The position numbers and the translations under genes were made by a program. A DNA stretch of 64,000 nucleotides. Origin: Bacillus sp. MRMR6 (lineage in GTDB: Bacteria; Bacillota; Bacilli; Bacillales; Cytobacillaceae). Every line of letters starts with the position of its first letter. Position 1 is the first letter of the stretch. The notes under the pieces are model-generated. The model saw only the letters and a list, made by a program, of their open reading frames with translations, ran no database searches and was not told the DNA's origin. Positions 50,899 to 60,215 of the stretch are shown here, piece after piece. The stretch covers positions 24,542-88,541 of the forward strand of contig NZ_MSLS01000020.1 of NCBI RefSeq assembly GCF_001940785.1. The letters run 5' to 3'.

Positions 50899-52671
50899 TT
50901 GGGCAGCGTACGCAGATACCTCCAATTCGTAAAACCATATAAGTGGCAAATTATTGGTACGATTTTTATTGGTATACTAAAATTTGCTATCCCGCTTGTG
51001 ATTCCCATGCTTATTAAATATGTCGTTGATGACATTATCGGTAATAATGGGATTGGTTCAGATGAAAAAATAGATAAATTAGTAGTTGTAATGGTAATTA
51101 TACTTATTGTTTTCGTGGTGCTAAGGCCGCCAATAGAGTACTACAGACAATATTTTGCACAATGGACATCAAGTAAAATTCTTTACGATATTCGTGATAA
51201 GATGTTTACTCACATTCAAAAACTTAGCTTTAAATATTATGCTAATACCCGGGCTGGGGAAATTATCTCGCGTGTAATTAATGATGTTGAACAAACAAAA
51301 ACATTTGTTATAACGGGTTTAATGAATCTCTGGCTTGATATAGGAACAATTGTTATAGCAATTATCATTATGTTCTATATGGATGTAAAACTTACTCTTG
51401 TTTCAATCTTACTATTTCCTTTATATGCAGTTTCGATTAAGTACTTCTTCGGCAACTTACGTACACTCACCAAGTCCCGTTCACAGGCACTTGCTGAGGT
51501 TCAAAGTTATTTACATGAGCGTGTTCAAGGAATGCCCGTTATCAAAAGCTTTGCAATTGAAGACTTTGAGCAAACTAAATTTGATAAACAAAATAGAAAT
51601 TTTTTAACAAAAGCCTTAGAGCACACAAGTTGGAATGCTAAAGCTTTTGCTGTTGTTAATACCATTACAGATGTTGCACCTTTAATCGTAATCGGCTATT
51701 CAGCATACCTGGTTATTAGTGGAAGCCTTTCTTTAGGGACGATGGTTGCCTTTTTTGCCTATATTGACAAACTTTACAATCCATTAAGAAGACTGGTTAA
51801 TTCCTCTACTACTCTAACTCAATCATTGGCATCAATGGATCGGGTATTTGAGTTTTTGGATGCTAAATATGATATCGTCGATTCTCCGGTTGCTAGAGAG
51901 TGTAGTGAAGTGAAAGGCGACGTTACTTTTAATAAAGTGAGCTTTACTTACAATGAATCAGAAGAATTGATTTTAAAGGATATTAATCTAAATGTCAAAA
52001 GAGGGGAAACGGTTGCCTTAGTTGGAATGAGCGGCGGCGGTAAGTCATCACTTGTAAGTTTGATTCCTCGGTTCTATGATGTTACAAAGGGGAGAATCCT
52101 CCTAGATGGGATTGATATCCGAGAATATAAAGTCCAAACTCTCAGAGACAAAATAGGTGTTGTGTTTCAGGATAATATATTGTTTAGCGAATCAGTTAAG
52201 GAAAACATCCTGTTAGGAAAACCAGGTGCCTCCGATGAAGAAGTGTATTCAGCAGCGAAAGCGGCCAATGCTCATGACTTTATTATTAATCTTTCAAATG
52301 GTTATGACACGAAGGTTGGAGAACGGGGTGTAAAACTCTCTGGCGGCCAAAAGCAGCGGATTGCTATTGCCCGTGTGTTTCTAAGAAACCCTCCGATCTT
52401 AATCCTAGATGAAGCCACTTCAGCTCTTGATTTAGAAAGTGAACATCTGATTCAAGAAGAGCTGGAGGAATTAGCTAAGGACCGGACTACGTTTATTGTC
52501 GCTCACAGGTTATCAACGATTACACATGCAAACCGAATCATTTTAATTGAACATGGTCAAATTGTAGAAGAAGGTACACATAATGAATTAATGAATAAAC
52601 AAGGGAATTATTATAAGCTCTTCCAAGTACAGCAGCTTGAAAAGAAAGAAGAGAAGACAGTTACTGTATAA
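50899..52671 (+). CDS. ygaD: ABC exporter YgaD (lipid/multidrug half-transporter)
   Basis: Type IV ABC half-exporter of 590 aa. The N-terminal ABC_membrane domain has six segments (about residues 15-310). The nucleotide-binding domain follows with Walker [11 protein letters not shown]-loop VVFQDNILF, signature LSGGQKQR, Walker [13 protein letters not shown] and H-loop VAHRLSTI. It should work as a homodimer in the cytoplasmic membrane. The start is the TTG at 50899 behind AAGGGGGG; the frame is open to 50836 without a ribosome site. The substrate of YgaD is not known; MsbA/BmrA-like proteins export lipids or drugs. Confidence 0.92.
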   Translation: MGSVRRYLQFVKPYKWQIIGTIFIGILKFAIPLVIPMLIKYVVDDIIGNNGIGSDEKIDKLVVVMVIILIVFVVLRPPIEYYRQYFAQWTSSKILYDIRDKMFTHIQKLSFKYYANTRAGEIISRVINDVEQTKTFVITGLMNLWLDIGTIVIAIIIMFYMDVKLTLVSILLFPLYAVSIKYFFGNLRTLTKSRSQALAEVQSYLHERVQGMPVIKSFAIEDFEQTKFDKQNRNFLTKALEHTSWNAKAFAVVNTITDVAPLIVIGYSAYLVISGSLSLGTMVAFFAYIDKLYNPLRRLVNSSTTLTQSLASMDRVFEFLDAKYDIVDSPVARECSEVKGDVTFNKVSFTYNESEELILKDINLNVKRGETVALVGMSGGGKSSLVSLIPRFYDVTKGRILLDGIDIREYKVQTLRDKIGVVFQDNILFSESVKENILLGKPGASDEEVYSAAKAANAHDFIINLSNGYDTKVGERGVKLSGGQKQRIAIARVFLRNPPILILDEATSALDLESEHLIQEELEELAKDRTTFIVAHRLSTITHANRIILIEHGQIVEEGTHNELMNKQGNYYKLFQVQQLEKKEEKTVTV

Positions 52672-52684
52672 AGGCTGCGGGTAC

Positions 52685-52730
52685 AAAAAAACACACGATT
52701 CTTGAATAGAAGAATCGTGTGTTTTTTGTT
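52685..52730. terminator. Bidirectional terminator between ygaD and ygaE
   Basis: AAAAAACACACGATTCTT pairs with AAGAATCGTGTGTTTTTT: 18 paired bases with A- and T-runs. Confidence 0.92.
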
Positions 52731-52745
52731 TTTTTAGGAAAAAAC

Positions 52746-53816
52746 CTACTCAGTGTCTACTTTTTCAATGGAGACTTCATTATGGTGATAGGAATGAAAG
52801 CTGGAAATTAATGTGTCTAGATGCTCAACATGTTCACCGTAATCAATAATGGAAGAGATAATCTGCAGAGCATTATAATGATCCGGCTTATTTTTTTCTT
52901 CTAAATGATAGTTCACAAACACATCGAATAACTCTTTATTATTTAAGCAGATACTCGCTTCAGTTGTAATATGAGAAGTAGGGACTTTACCAATATATCT
53001 TAGCATTAGCTGCTCATGATGATAGATAATGCAATCCAACTGTTGCCGAATTATTTGCTCTAGATTCTCTGGTAAATGAAGTAATTCATTTTCATACCGA
53101 TGAAGCCTTTTTAATGTATCCAAACCTCGTTTAGCGGTAGAATTCATCTGTCTAAAAACCACTAGTTTCCTAGATTTCTCAAAGTCGTTTTTCTTAAAAT
53201 AACCTCGTTCCTCTTTGTACATTAAATAAAATTGCTCCATTTTTAGTACATTTTCTTTCAGTTTTTCAATATCAGCTTTTAGAAGGTTATGGTCCACATC
53301 ATGGCGGGTACTTAAACGGATCCATCTAATAATCTCTTCTGTTGTACATGAGATTTTAAGATAAAGCTTATTTTCATATTTAGGCGGTACAAATACAAGG
53401 TTTACGATAAAGGCAGAAAAAACACCGATCATAATAGTTGAAAAGCGTACGCCTGCAAAGGGAATAAAATCGACTCCAGGGTTAACCATTATTGAAATTA
53501 ATGTAACAAGTGACAATGCAATTGTATTTTCAAGTTTAAGCTTAAGGGCTAATAAGATAACAATGATAGCGGCAAGACCAATAACAACAAAATGATTGCC
53601 TAACAGAAGTACAAATACTACCGCCAATACAGCACCTATTAGATTCCCTTGAATTTGCTCGACGATCGTTAAGTATGATCTATAGATTGTCGGCTGGAGA
53701 GCAAAAATGGCTGCAATCCCAGCAAATACGGGGGAAGGAGAGTGAACTAGCTGAGCTAGATAAAGAGATAAAACAATTGCTATTCCCGTTTTTAAAATGC
53801 GGGCTCCTAACTTCAT
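52746..53816 (-). CDS. ygaE: YgaE, aromatic-acid-exporter-like (ArAE/FUSC) membrane protein
   Basis: A 356-residue protein with an N-terminal membrane half (six segments within about residues 1-140, LKTGIAIVLSLYLAQ being the first) and a C-terminal cytosolic helical half, as in the ArAE_1 family. QPTIYRSYLTIVEQIQGNL is a typical loop. The start is the ATG at 53816 after AAAGGA; an ATG at 53837 is less likely. Its function is unproven; related proteins export aromatic or phenolic acids. In B. subtilis it is next to gsaB (hemL); here gltA lies between. Confidence 0.85.
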   Translation of the reverse strand: MKLGARILKTGIAIVLSLYLAQLVHSPSPVFAGIAAIFALQPTIYRSYLTIVEQIQGNLIGAVLAVVFVLLLGNHFVVIGLAAIIVILLALKLKLENTIALSLVTLISIMVNPGVDFIPFAGVRFSTIMIGVFSAFIVNLVFVPPKYENKLYLKISCTTEEIIRWIRLSTRHDVDHNLLKADIEKLKENVLKMEQFYLMYKEERGYFKKNDFEKSRKLVVFRQMNSTAKRGLDTLKRLHRYENELLHLPENLEQIIRQQLDCIIYHHEQLMLRYIGKVPTSHITTEASICLNNKELFDVFVNYHLEEKNKPDHYNALQIISSIIDYGEHVEHLDTLISSFHSYHHNEVSIEKVDTE

Positions 53817-53956
53817 TAAATTGATTCCTTTCAACATGTTGAATTTAAGTAGATTTGAATGGCAAACAATTATGTACTATACATGTAAGTAAATATATTA
53901 TCAAGGAAAAGTATATGAATTCAAGAGGTAAATGTTGCTGATTTTTTTGAGAAAAT

Positions 53957-53993
53957 AAAAAACCCGTCCACAAAACTTGGACGGGTTTTTCGA
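53957..53993 (-). terminator. Terminator of gltA
   Basis: AAAAACCCGTCCA pairs with TGGACGGGTTTTT; reading leftward it is followed by TTTTTTATTTTC just after the gltA stop. Confidence 0.92.
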
Positions 53994-56900
53994 TCATTCT
54001 GTTGATACGGATGGGTCGGCTTGTTCTTTTACTGGGAGAATTTGAATAAAATGTGCTTCGAGATTTTCTAATAGGATACGAAGCTGATTAGCTTCTGCTA
54101 ATTGTCCGTCAGTCACAAGTAAATCGATATATTTGCTTAATAGTTCATTAACATCTTTTTTGCCGTTTTCATTTAAGCTAGTGACGGATACTTTAGCACC
54201 TTTAGCAATTCTTCTCTGAATCTTTTCTTTTGTTAAACCAACTTCTGGCTGATGTCGGACATACACAACTCCACCTGTCATACCTGCACAAATCCATGGT
54301 CCAGGATCGCCGAGAACAAGTCCTCTTCCGTTTGTCATATATTCAAACGCAAATCCTTTAATATTGGCATTTGCTCCAATGTTTCCTGCTTCATGCTCTG
54401 GTATTGGCTGCTTAACATAGCCTCCGATAATTAAATCTGCTCCAGAAAGACGGATTCCTGCTCTTGCATCTGCGTTTCCTTGAGCTACAAGCAGGCCTTT
54501 TTGTGCACCATATCCAAAACCTTTTCCGACAGAGCCATTGTAATAACGTCCGTCTTTTCCTTTTGATTTTAAGATATGGATGCTTCCGCCAAAGGAAGTT
54601 TTTCCTACACCATCTTGGCCGCCTCCATTAACGGTGATTTCAATTCCACCGCTATTATAAGCGCCTAAGCCGTTTCCAGGAATGGAACCTTCTTTGTACT
54701 TTAACTGGACTGTTGGTAACTGTTGATAAGAGCCATCAAGTCTTCCGCGTACCCGATGACAAGAAACACGGCTTCCTAACACGCGCTGCTCAGAAGTGAC
54801 GCTTGCAAACTCACGTGAGCTATGCAATTGATCCACACTTGCATCTAGATATTCAGCACCAGCAGCGACTTGCATTTGAACCTCTTTGAAAGATTGAGGT
54901 TCTGCCGCTTTAGAAAATTGGCTAATCTCCAGTGTTTTTAATAAGTATGTCAAGTTAAGCTGATTAGTACCCTTAGCTTGCTCTAATAAATCAGAGCGGC
55001 CAACTGCATCCTGTAAATTTGTAATACCAACTGAAGCAGCGAGTGCTTTTAATTCGTTAGCGAATGAAGTAAATAGATTCATAAGCCCATTGACTGCTAA
55101 ATCAAGCTGTCTTGGAACAAAACGACGAAGGCCATGCTCTTTTGCTTGAACTTCTGACTCAATTTGTGTGGCAATTCCAACATGACATGTATCCAAATGA
55201 CAGCCACGGCAAGTTGTACACCCAATTGCCAGCATTGACAAAGTACCGAAACCAACTCGGTTTGCACCAAGCAGCATAATTTTCATAACATCCATTGCGC
55301 TTTTCATTCCGCCATCGGCCCATAATTCAACTTTATCACGGAGACCGCTCTCGAGTAAGGCATTATGTGCTGCTTTAACACCAATCTCCACTGGAAGTCC
55401 AACATGTTGAAGAGCATGAATTCTCGCAGCACCTGTACCGCCATCGAAGCCGCTAAGTGTGATAATGTCTGCGCCTGCTTTGGCGATACCAACAGCAATG
55501 GTACCGATATTTGGAACGACTGGAACTTTTACAGCAATTTTCGCCTGATCATTACCAGTCTTTAATTCTAGTATCATTTGTGCTAGGTCTTCAATTGAAT
55601 AGATATCATGGTTGTTAGATGGTGAAATCAAATCTGAACCAAGAGTTGCATTACGGGCTGCAGCAACTTTTGCGGTTACCTTAGACCCTGGTAAGTGTCC
55701 ACCTTCACCTGGCTTTGCCCCTTGACCAATCTTAATTTCTAGCAGGTTAGAAGAGTTTAAGAGCTCAGCGTTTACTCCAAACCGTCCAGAGGCAATTTGT
55801 TGACCTCTTGTTTTTGGATATTTTCCAAGCATATCCTTAATCTCTCCGCCTTCACCGTTCAAACTAATCATATTTAAACGATCCGCACCTTCAGCATAAG
55901 CTCGGAATGCAGTTTCGTTCTGTGAACCAAAAGACATAGATGAAATAATAAATGGTAAATCATGTTCCCCCACACGAAGATTTACTTCTTCAGGTGCAAC
56001 TGTCTTGTCGCCCAGTTTTAATTGTACTAAATGGCGGATTGTTGTTGGATTTGCAGTTTCTTGCTCGCTGATTTTCTCACGGTAAGCACTATAATCACCG
56101 GTAGCGGCTACCTCACCAATTGCTTTCCAAATACGCGGGAATAGATGGAAAGTCTTTCCGACTCTTTCTTTTTCATTTTGGTAGTCTTCGGACCTTGAGA
56201 AGGCATCCTGCTTCATAGCCTCAAAATCATTTGCAATCTCTTTAGAACCAAAGAAATTAACGATATTTAACACAGCTGCTACATCTTCATGTAAGCCGAT
56301 GCTAGAGTACAGTCTGCCATATCCGCGCAGTTCATGGATACCAAGCGTTGAAATGACCTTTTCCAGCCCTTTTGAAAGTGCACTATATAAGTTTACTAAT
56401 GGCTTTGTTGAATCGTCCAAAACTGTTAAAAACATGTAATATGGGCTAATCAAATCAGCGCCTAATCCAAAAAGAGTGACGATATCGTGTAATGAACGAA
56501 TTGCGGCAGAGCGAACAACTAGTGAACATTGCCTTCTTAATTCTGCCTTTACTAAGGCTTGATCGATTGCTGAAACAACTAAATGTGGATCAATCCAATA
56601 AAAGCCTTCTTGATGTGCTTTTCCGTCGTCAAGAACTAGTAAGCTTTTTCCACTGGTTACTGCTTGAACGGCTTCTTCAGCCAGTCTGTTAAGAGCTGTA
56701 TCGACATTTTCGTCCTTGCTAAATGTGGCAGATAAGAAGGAAGCTAATTTTTGTTTTTGGAAATGATTTACAACTTGATCAAAGCTCGGCTGACCAATTT
56801 CTTCTGCACAGCTAAATCCAGCTTTGCCTTCTAATAAGATTGGTGTAGTCAATTCAATCACTGCATCGGGACTTTGCTTCTTAAATAAAGCTGGGCGCTG

Positions 56901-58463
56901 TCCAATGATAACTCGTGTAGAGAAGTGTTCAGTCTCACGGTCACGGTCAATCGCTGGATTTGTTACTACAGCTACACTCTCTTTAATATAGTCTGCAATA
57001 TTCTTACGCTCAGGATTAAGGGCTGCAAGTGGTGCATCATGTCCTAAAGAACGAATCGGTTCGACACCTTTTTCAGCCATTTGTTCAAGCAATTGAATAT
57101 GATCGCGTTCCCAGCCAAATGCTTTATACTGTCCATTATGAATTTTATCAGGATAATTCATGGTTACCGTTTTATCTACACTAGGTATCTGAAGACGTTC
57201 ACGTGAGCCCTCAATGGAAAGCCTTGTTGAGAAACGGTTATAAACCTCTGTTTGGAAAGTATGCTGTTCGTAAACTTCTAAATCAGTTCCATTCCATTTA
57301 AAACCGACCTTTTCACCCGGTGCCAAAGGCTTTGGATCATTTACATACTCGCTTGATGATATAATTCCAGGTTCAGATGAAAATAGATAGGAGCTTTCAA
57401 TTTCAAGCATCCAGAGAGGGCGAAGTCCAAGTGCATCAACACTGAAAACTGCTTCATCACCAAATCTTGAAATGATTCCAGCAGGACCTTGTGCGAAATG
57501 CCCCCAAGCTTCACGCAAATAAGTGTATAAATCTTGCATTTTGGCCGGATATGCTTTTATTTCATTAATAATTGGCGGGAATAAAAGGTCCATAGCTTCA
57601 AATAAAGAATAACCTTCCCGGCAAATAAGAGTTTCCATTGTTCGGCTAAGATCTTGAGAGTCACTGCCATCCTTAACAAGTGGAACACCGATCATTCTAG
57701 CTTCATCGCGAAGCTTAGCAATGGTATTAATTTCACCATTATGTCCGAGAACACTAAATGGCTGAACACGGAAAAAACTAGATAATGTGTTAGTCGAGTA
57801 TCGATTATGTCCTAGCGTGATCGTTGAAGCAACAAGAGGACTCGCTAAATCTTTGTAATAGCGTGGAAGAATATCTCCTGCTCCCATTACTTTATAGACA
57901 GCATGATTTTGACTTAATGAAGCGACATGAACATCTTCATTCTTTTCGAAGTCAATTAATGCTTCGAAGAGGATTTTAGTCACTTCCTGTTTGCTCTTAG
58001 ATGATTTACAAGCAAACTGCCAGAAAATAGGGTTTTCTTGAATCGCAATTGGCCCAAGAGCAGAAGAGTCGGTAACCTGATTTGTTTCAAGGATTACATC
58101 CAATTCATAGTTTGCAAGCTTTTGAAGCAGTTCTTGTTTGGTAGAATACCAGTTAGCTTTCTGACTGATAAAGACATGACCAACAGCAAATCCTTCTTGA
58201 TCTGTTATGGAAGGGTCAAGACCTTCATTTTGTAGCTTTTCTTTCCATAGTGCAGTTGGGATGTCGACATGAATACCAACACCATCGCCCTCGCCATTAA
58301 TAAAACCAGCACGATGATTCATTGTTACTAATGCTTCTATACAATCGAAAATATTTTTCCTAGTAGGGGTCTTACTTTTTTCAAGACAAGCTACAATTCC
58401 ACAAGAATCATGTTCTTGCTTATGGAATTCTTGAAAAAGGGAAGGGTTCCATCTTTGAGTCAT
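53994..58463 (-). CDS. gltA: Glutamate synthase large subunit, stand-alone
   Basis: Converts glutamine and 2-oxoglutarate to two glutamate. Domains in order: N-terminal Ntn amidotransferase with catalytic Cys21 (DSCGIVA, exposed after removal of a 20-residue propeptide); central domain; FMN-binding synthase domain around residues 800-1180, with PGEGGHLPGSKVT and LSGFDGGTGAA; 3Fe-4S cluster cysteines in CTTCRGCHLDTC; and the C-terminal beta-helix domain. 1489 aa is full length. No gltB small subunit or gltC is adjacent, so electrons may come from ferredoxin or an unlinked GltB. A hairpin separates its Shine-Dalgarno from the ATG. The gene lies inside the yga block, between ygaE and hemL. Confidence 0.92.
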   Translation of the reverse strand: MTQRWNPSLFQEFHKQEHDSCGIVACLEKSKTPTRKNIFDCIEALVTMNHRAGFINGEGDGVGIHVDIPTALWKEKLQNEGLDPSITDQEGFAVGHVFISQKANWYSTKQELLQKLANYELDVILETNQVTDSSALGPIAIQENPIFWQFACKSSKSKQEVTKILFEALIDFEKNEDVHVASLSQNHAVYKVMGAGDILPRYYKDLASPLVASTITLGHNRYSTNTLSSFFRVQPFSVLGHNGEINTIAKLRDEARMIGVPLVKDGSDSQDLSRTMETLICREGYSLFEAMDLLFPPIINEIKAYPAKMQDLYTYLREAWGHFAQGPAGIISRFGDEAVFSVDALGLRPLWMLEIESSYLFSSEPGIISSSEYVNDPKPLAPGEKVGFKWNGTDLEVYEQHTFQTEVYNRFSTRLSIEGSRERLQIPSVDKTVTMNYPDKIHNGQYKAFGWERDHIQLLEQMAEKGVEPIRSLGHDAPLAALNPERKNIADYIKESVAVVTNPAIDRDRETEHFSTRVIIGQRPALFKKQSPDAVIELTTPILLEGKAGFSCAEEIGQPSFDQVVNHFQKQKLASFLSATFSKDENVDTALNRLAEEAVQAVTSGKSLLVLDDGKAHQEGFYWIDPHLVVSAIDQALVKAELRRQCSLVVRSAAIRSLHDIVTLFGLGADLISPYYMFLTVLDDSTKPLVNLYSALSKGLEKVISTLGIHELRGYGRLYSSIGLHEDVAAVLNIVNFFGSKEIANDFEAMKQDAFSRSEDYQNEKERVGKTFHLFPRIWKAIGEVAATGDYSAYREKISEQETANPTTIRHLVQLKLGDKTVAPEEVNLRVGEHDLPFIISSMSFGSQNETAFRAYAEGADRLNMISLNGEGGEIKDMLGKYPKTRGQQIASGRFGVNAELLNSSNLLEIKIGQGAKPGEGGHLPGSKVTAKVAAARNATLGSDLISPSNNHDIYSIEDLAQMILELKTGNDQAKIAVKVPVVPNIGTIAVGIAKAGADIITLSGFDGGTGAARIHALQHVGLPVEIGVKAAHNALLESGLRDKVELWADGGMKSAMDVMKIMLLGANRVGFGTLSMLAIGCTTCRGCHLDTCHVGIATQIESEVQAKEHGLRRFVPRQLDLAVNGLMNLFTSFANELKALAASVGITNLQDAVGRSDLLEQAKGTNQLNLTYLLKTLEISQFSKAAEPQSFKEVQMQVAAGAEYLDASVDQLHSSREFASVTSEQRVLGSRVSCHRVRGRLDGSYQQLPTVQLKYKEGSIPGNGLGAYNSGGIEITVNGGGQDGVGKTSFGGSIHILKSKGKDGRYYNGSVGKGFGYGAQKGLLVAQGNADARAGIRLSGADLIIGGYVKQPIPEHEAGNIGANANIKGFAFEYMTNGRGLVLGDPGPWICAGMTGGVVYVRHQPEVGLTKEKIQRRIAKGAKVSVTSLNENGKKDVNELLSKYIDLLVTDGQLAEANQLRILLENLEAHFIQILPVKEQADPSVSTE

Positions 58464-58509
58464 AGTGTTAGGCTTTAGCAGGTTTTCCTGTAAAGCCGTT
58501 TCACCTCCT
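58461..58509 (-). promoter_or_regulatory. gltA ribosome site separated from ATG by a hairpin
   Basis: A strong AGGAGGTGA (58501-58509) ends 37 bases before the ATG. Between them GGCTTTACAGG and CCTGCTAAAGCC form an 11-bp stem with one bulge and an AAAA loop (58471-58497). Without the hairpin the remaining spacing is 10 bases. No other ribosome site precedes the ATG. Confidence 0.75.
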
Positions 58510-58577
58510 ATTTTAACTAAATGAATAGCAGTTTAACGGGGCACAGTGGTAAAGTGATACGAAAAAATAATAATCTA

Positions 58578-58606
58578 ATAGTATCATAAGAATTTTCAGA
58601 AATCAA
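58578..58606 (-). promoter_or_regulatory. gltA promoter with CodY-like box
   Basis: Reading leftward, TTGATT and TACTAT are separated by 17 bp. The plus-strand spacer contains AATTTTCAGAAATCA (58591-58605), 12 of 15 matches to the CodY motif AATTTTCWGAAAATT. Control by branched-chain amino acids and GTP is inferred. Confidence 0.6.
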
Positions 58607-58675
58607 ATAAATATACAGGGATTTGGATGAAAAAATATGGGGGAACGCTAGATCAAATTACAACAAACTCAGTAT

Positions 58676-58689
58676 TGTAAACGTTTTCA
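58676..58689. promoter_or_regulatory. Perfect cre site upstream of gltA
   Basis: TGTAAACGTTTTCA fits the CcpA operator consensus. It lies about 105-118 bp upstream of the predicted gltA start. With flanks it shares 22 of 23 bases with the site before argC. Confidence 0.75.
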
Positions 58690-58706
58690 AAATAAAATAA
58701 AAATTA

Positions 58707-58731
58707 AAAGGAAGTGATTTCCACTTCCTTT
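58707..58731 (-). terminator. Terminator of hemL
   Basis: AAAGGAAGTG pairs with CACTTCCTTT; reading leftward a T-rich tail follows (TTAATTTTTATTTTATTTT), 20 bases after the hemL stop. Confidence 0.85.
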
Positions 58732-58751
58732 AGTGTATATAAAATGCATAA

Positions 58752-60047
58752 TTATTCGGCTGTTAGTTGAGAAAATGCATTTTCTACTGCGTGAAGAGTT
58801 GCTTCAATGTCCTCTTGTGTATGAGCTATGGTTAGAAACCATGCTTCATATTTAGAAGGTGCAAGGTTTATTCCTTGGTGTAGCATATGCTTGAAGAATG
58901 TTGCAAACATTTGTCCGTCCGTGTTTTCAGCCTGGGCGTAGTTCTCAATTTTTTCTTTCGTAAAGTAGACGGTTAAAGCACCTTTTAAGCGATTAATCGT
59001 AATGGGAACATTATATTTATGTGCAGCCGCTAAGATTCCTTCCTCGAGAATGGCTCCTAAACGGTCTAAATACTCATAAATCCCATCTTGTTTCAAAACC
59101 TCTAGACAGGCAATTCCAGAGAGAATGGAGGCGGGGTTACCTGCCATTGTTCCTGCCTGATATGCTGGTCCGAGTGGTGCGACCTGCTCCATAATCTCTT
59201 GTCTGCCGCCATAGGCGCCAATTGGCAGGCCGCCGCCAATAATTTTTCCTAGTGCAGTTAAATCTGGCTTGATCCCCAGCAAATCCTGGGCTCCGCCGTA
59301 CATGAACCGGAAGGCGGTAATGACTTCATCATAAATAACGAGGGCGCCGGCATCGTGAGTTAAATCGTTAACCTGCTGGAGGAATCCCGGCTTGGGTTCA
59401 ACAATTCCAAAGTTACCTACAATTGGCTCAACCAAAACAGCTGCGATTTGATCGCCCCATTTTTCTAAAGCATCTTTAAATGGCTGAATATCATTAAATG
59501 GAACAGTTATGACCTCTTGAGCAATACTTTTTGGAACACCAGCTGAATCAGGTGTTCCAAGGGTTGAAGGACCAGAACCTGCAGCCACAAGGACTAGATC
59601 TGAGTGACCATGATAGCAGCCAGCAAATTTAATGATTTTATCTCTTCCTGTGTAGGCACGTGCCACTCGGATGGTCGTCATCACAGCTTCTGTACCGGAA
59701 TTAACAAATCTCACTTTCTCAAGTCCTGGCATGGCTTCCTTAATCATTTTGGCGAACTTCACTTCATGTGGTGTTGGTGTACCATAAAGAATACCGCTTT
59801 CAGCTGCCTTTTTAATGGCTTCGGTTATATGTGGATGAGCATGACCAGTTATGATCGGCCCATAAGCAGCTAAATAGTCGATATATTGATTTCCATCTAC
59901 ATCAAAAAAATAGGCACCTTGTGCTCTTTCCATTACAACTGGGGCACCGCCGCCAACCGCTTTGTATGAACGAGAGGGGCTATTCACTCCCCCGACAATA
60001 TGTTCTAGGGCCTCACTATGTATCCGTTCAGAATTTGTAAACTGCAC
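58752..60047 (-). CDS. hemL: Glutamate-1-semialdehyde 2,1-aminomutase
   Basis: PLP enzyme forming 5-aminolevulinate for haem synthesis by the C5 route; B. subtilis has two, HemL and GsaB (YgaE neighbour). By position this is the GsaB paralogue. The class III aminotransferase motifs are [25 protein letters not shown] and Lys268 in [16 protein letters not shown]. 431 aa is normal. The start is a GTG at 60047, 7 bases after AAGGAGG; an ATG one base earlier is out of frame. It is monocistronic, with its own terminator. Confidence 0.93.
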   Translation of the reverse strand: MQFTNSERIHSEALEHIVGGVNSPSRSYKAVGGGAPVVMERAQGAYFFDVDGNQYIDYLAAYGPIITGHAHPHITEAIKKAAESGILYGTPTPHEVKFAKMIKEAMPGLEKVRFVNSGTEAVMTTIRVARAYTGRDKIIKFAGCYHGHSDLVLVAAGSGPSTLGTPDSAGVPKSIAQEVITVPFNDIQPFKDALEKWGDQIAAVLVEPIVGNFGIVEPKPGFLQQVNDLTHDAGALVIYDEVITAFRFMYGGAQDLLGIKPDLTALGKIIGGGLPIGAYGGRQEIMEQVAPLGPAYQAGTMAGNPASILSGIACLEVLKQDGIYEYLDRLGAILEEGILAAAHKYNVPITINRLKGALTVYFTKEKIENYAQAENTDGQMFATFFKHMLHQGINLAPSKYEAWFLTIAHTQEDIEATLHAVENAFSQLTAE

Positions 60048-60113
60048 ATCTTTTCCTCCTTGGAATCATTTCCATTCTATTTTAGCACTTTTTCTTGCGA
60101 CGTTTATCTATTT

Positions 60114-60129
60114 AACTTTTCGAAAAGTT
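60114..60129. promoter_or_regulatory. Perfect 16-bp palindrome upstream of the ABC operon promoter
   Basis: AACTTTTCGAAAAGTT reads the same on both strands and ends 18 bp before the -35. It looks like an operator for an unidentified dimeric regulator. A second small dyad, GGAATCATTTCC, is at 60062-60073. Confidence 0.55.
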
Positions 60130-60147
60130 CTACCGAATATTCAAGAG

Positions 60148-60176
60148 TTGAGATACATGCGTAATTTAGCTACACT
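60148..60176 (+). promoter_or_regulatory. Promoter of the ABC-2 exporter operon
   Basis: TTGAGA and TACACT with 17-bp spacing, 40 bp before the first gene. Confidence 0.65.
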
Positions 60177-60215
60177 ATTTGCTTAGGGTAATACGTCCCA
60201 TCAGGAGGGAAATGA

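Noticed and set aside
53994..60047. gltB small subunit near gltA
   Set aside because: Neither neighbouring gene has the flavin and Fe-S motifs of GltB; they are ygaE and hemL.
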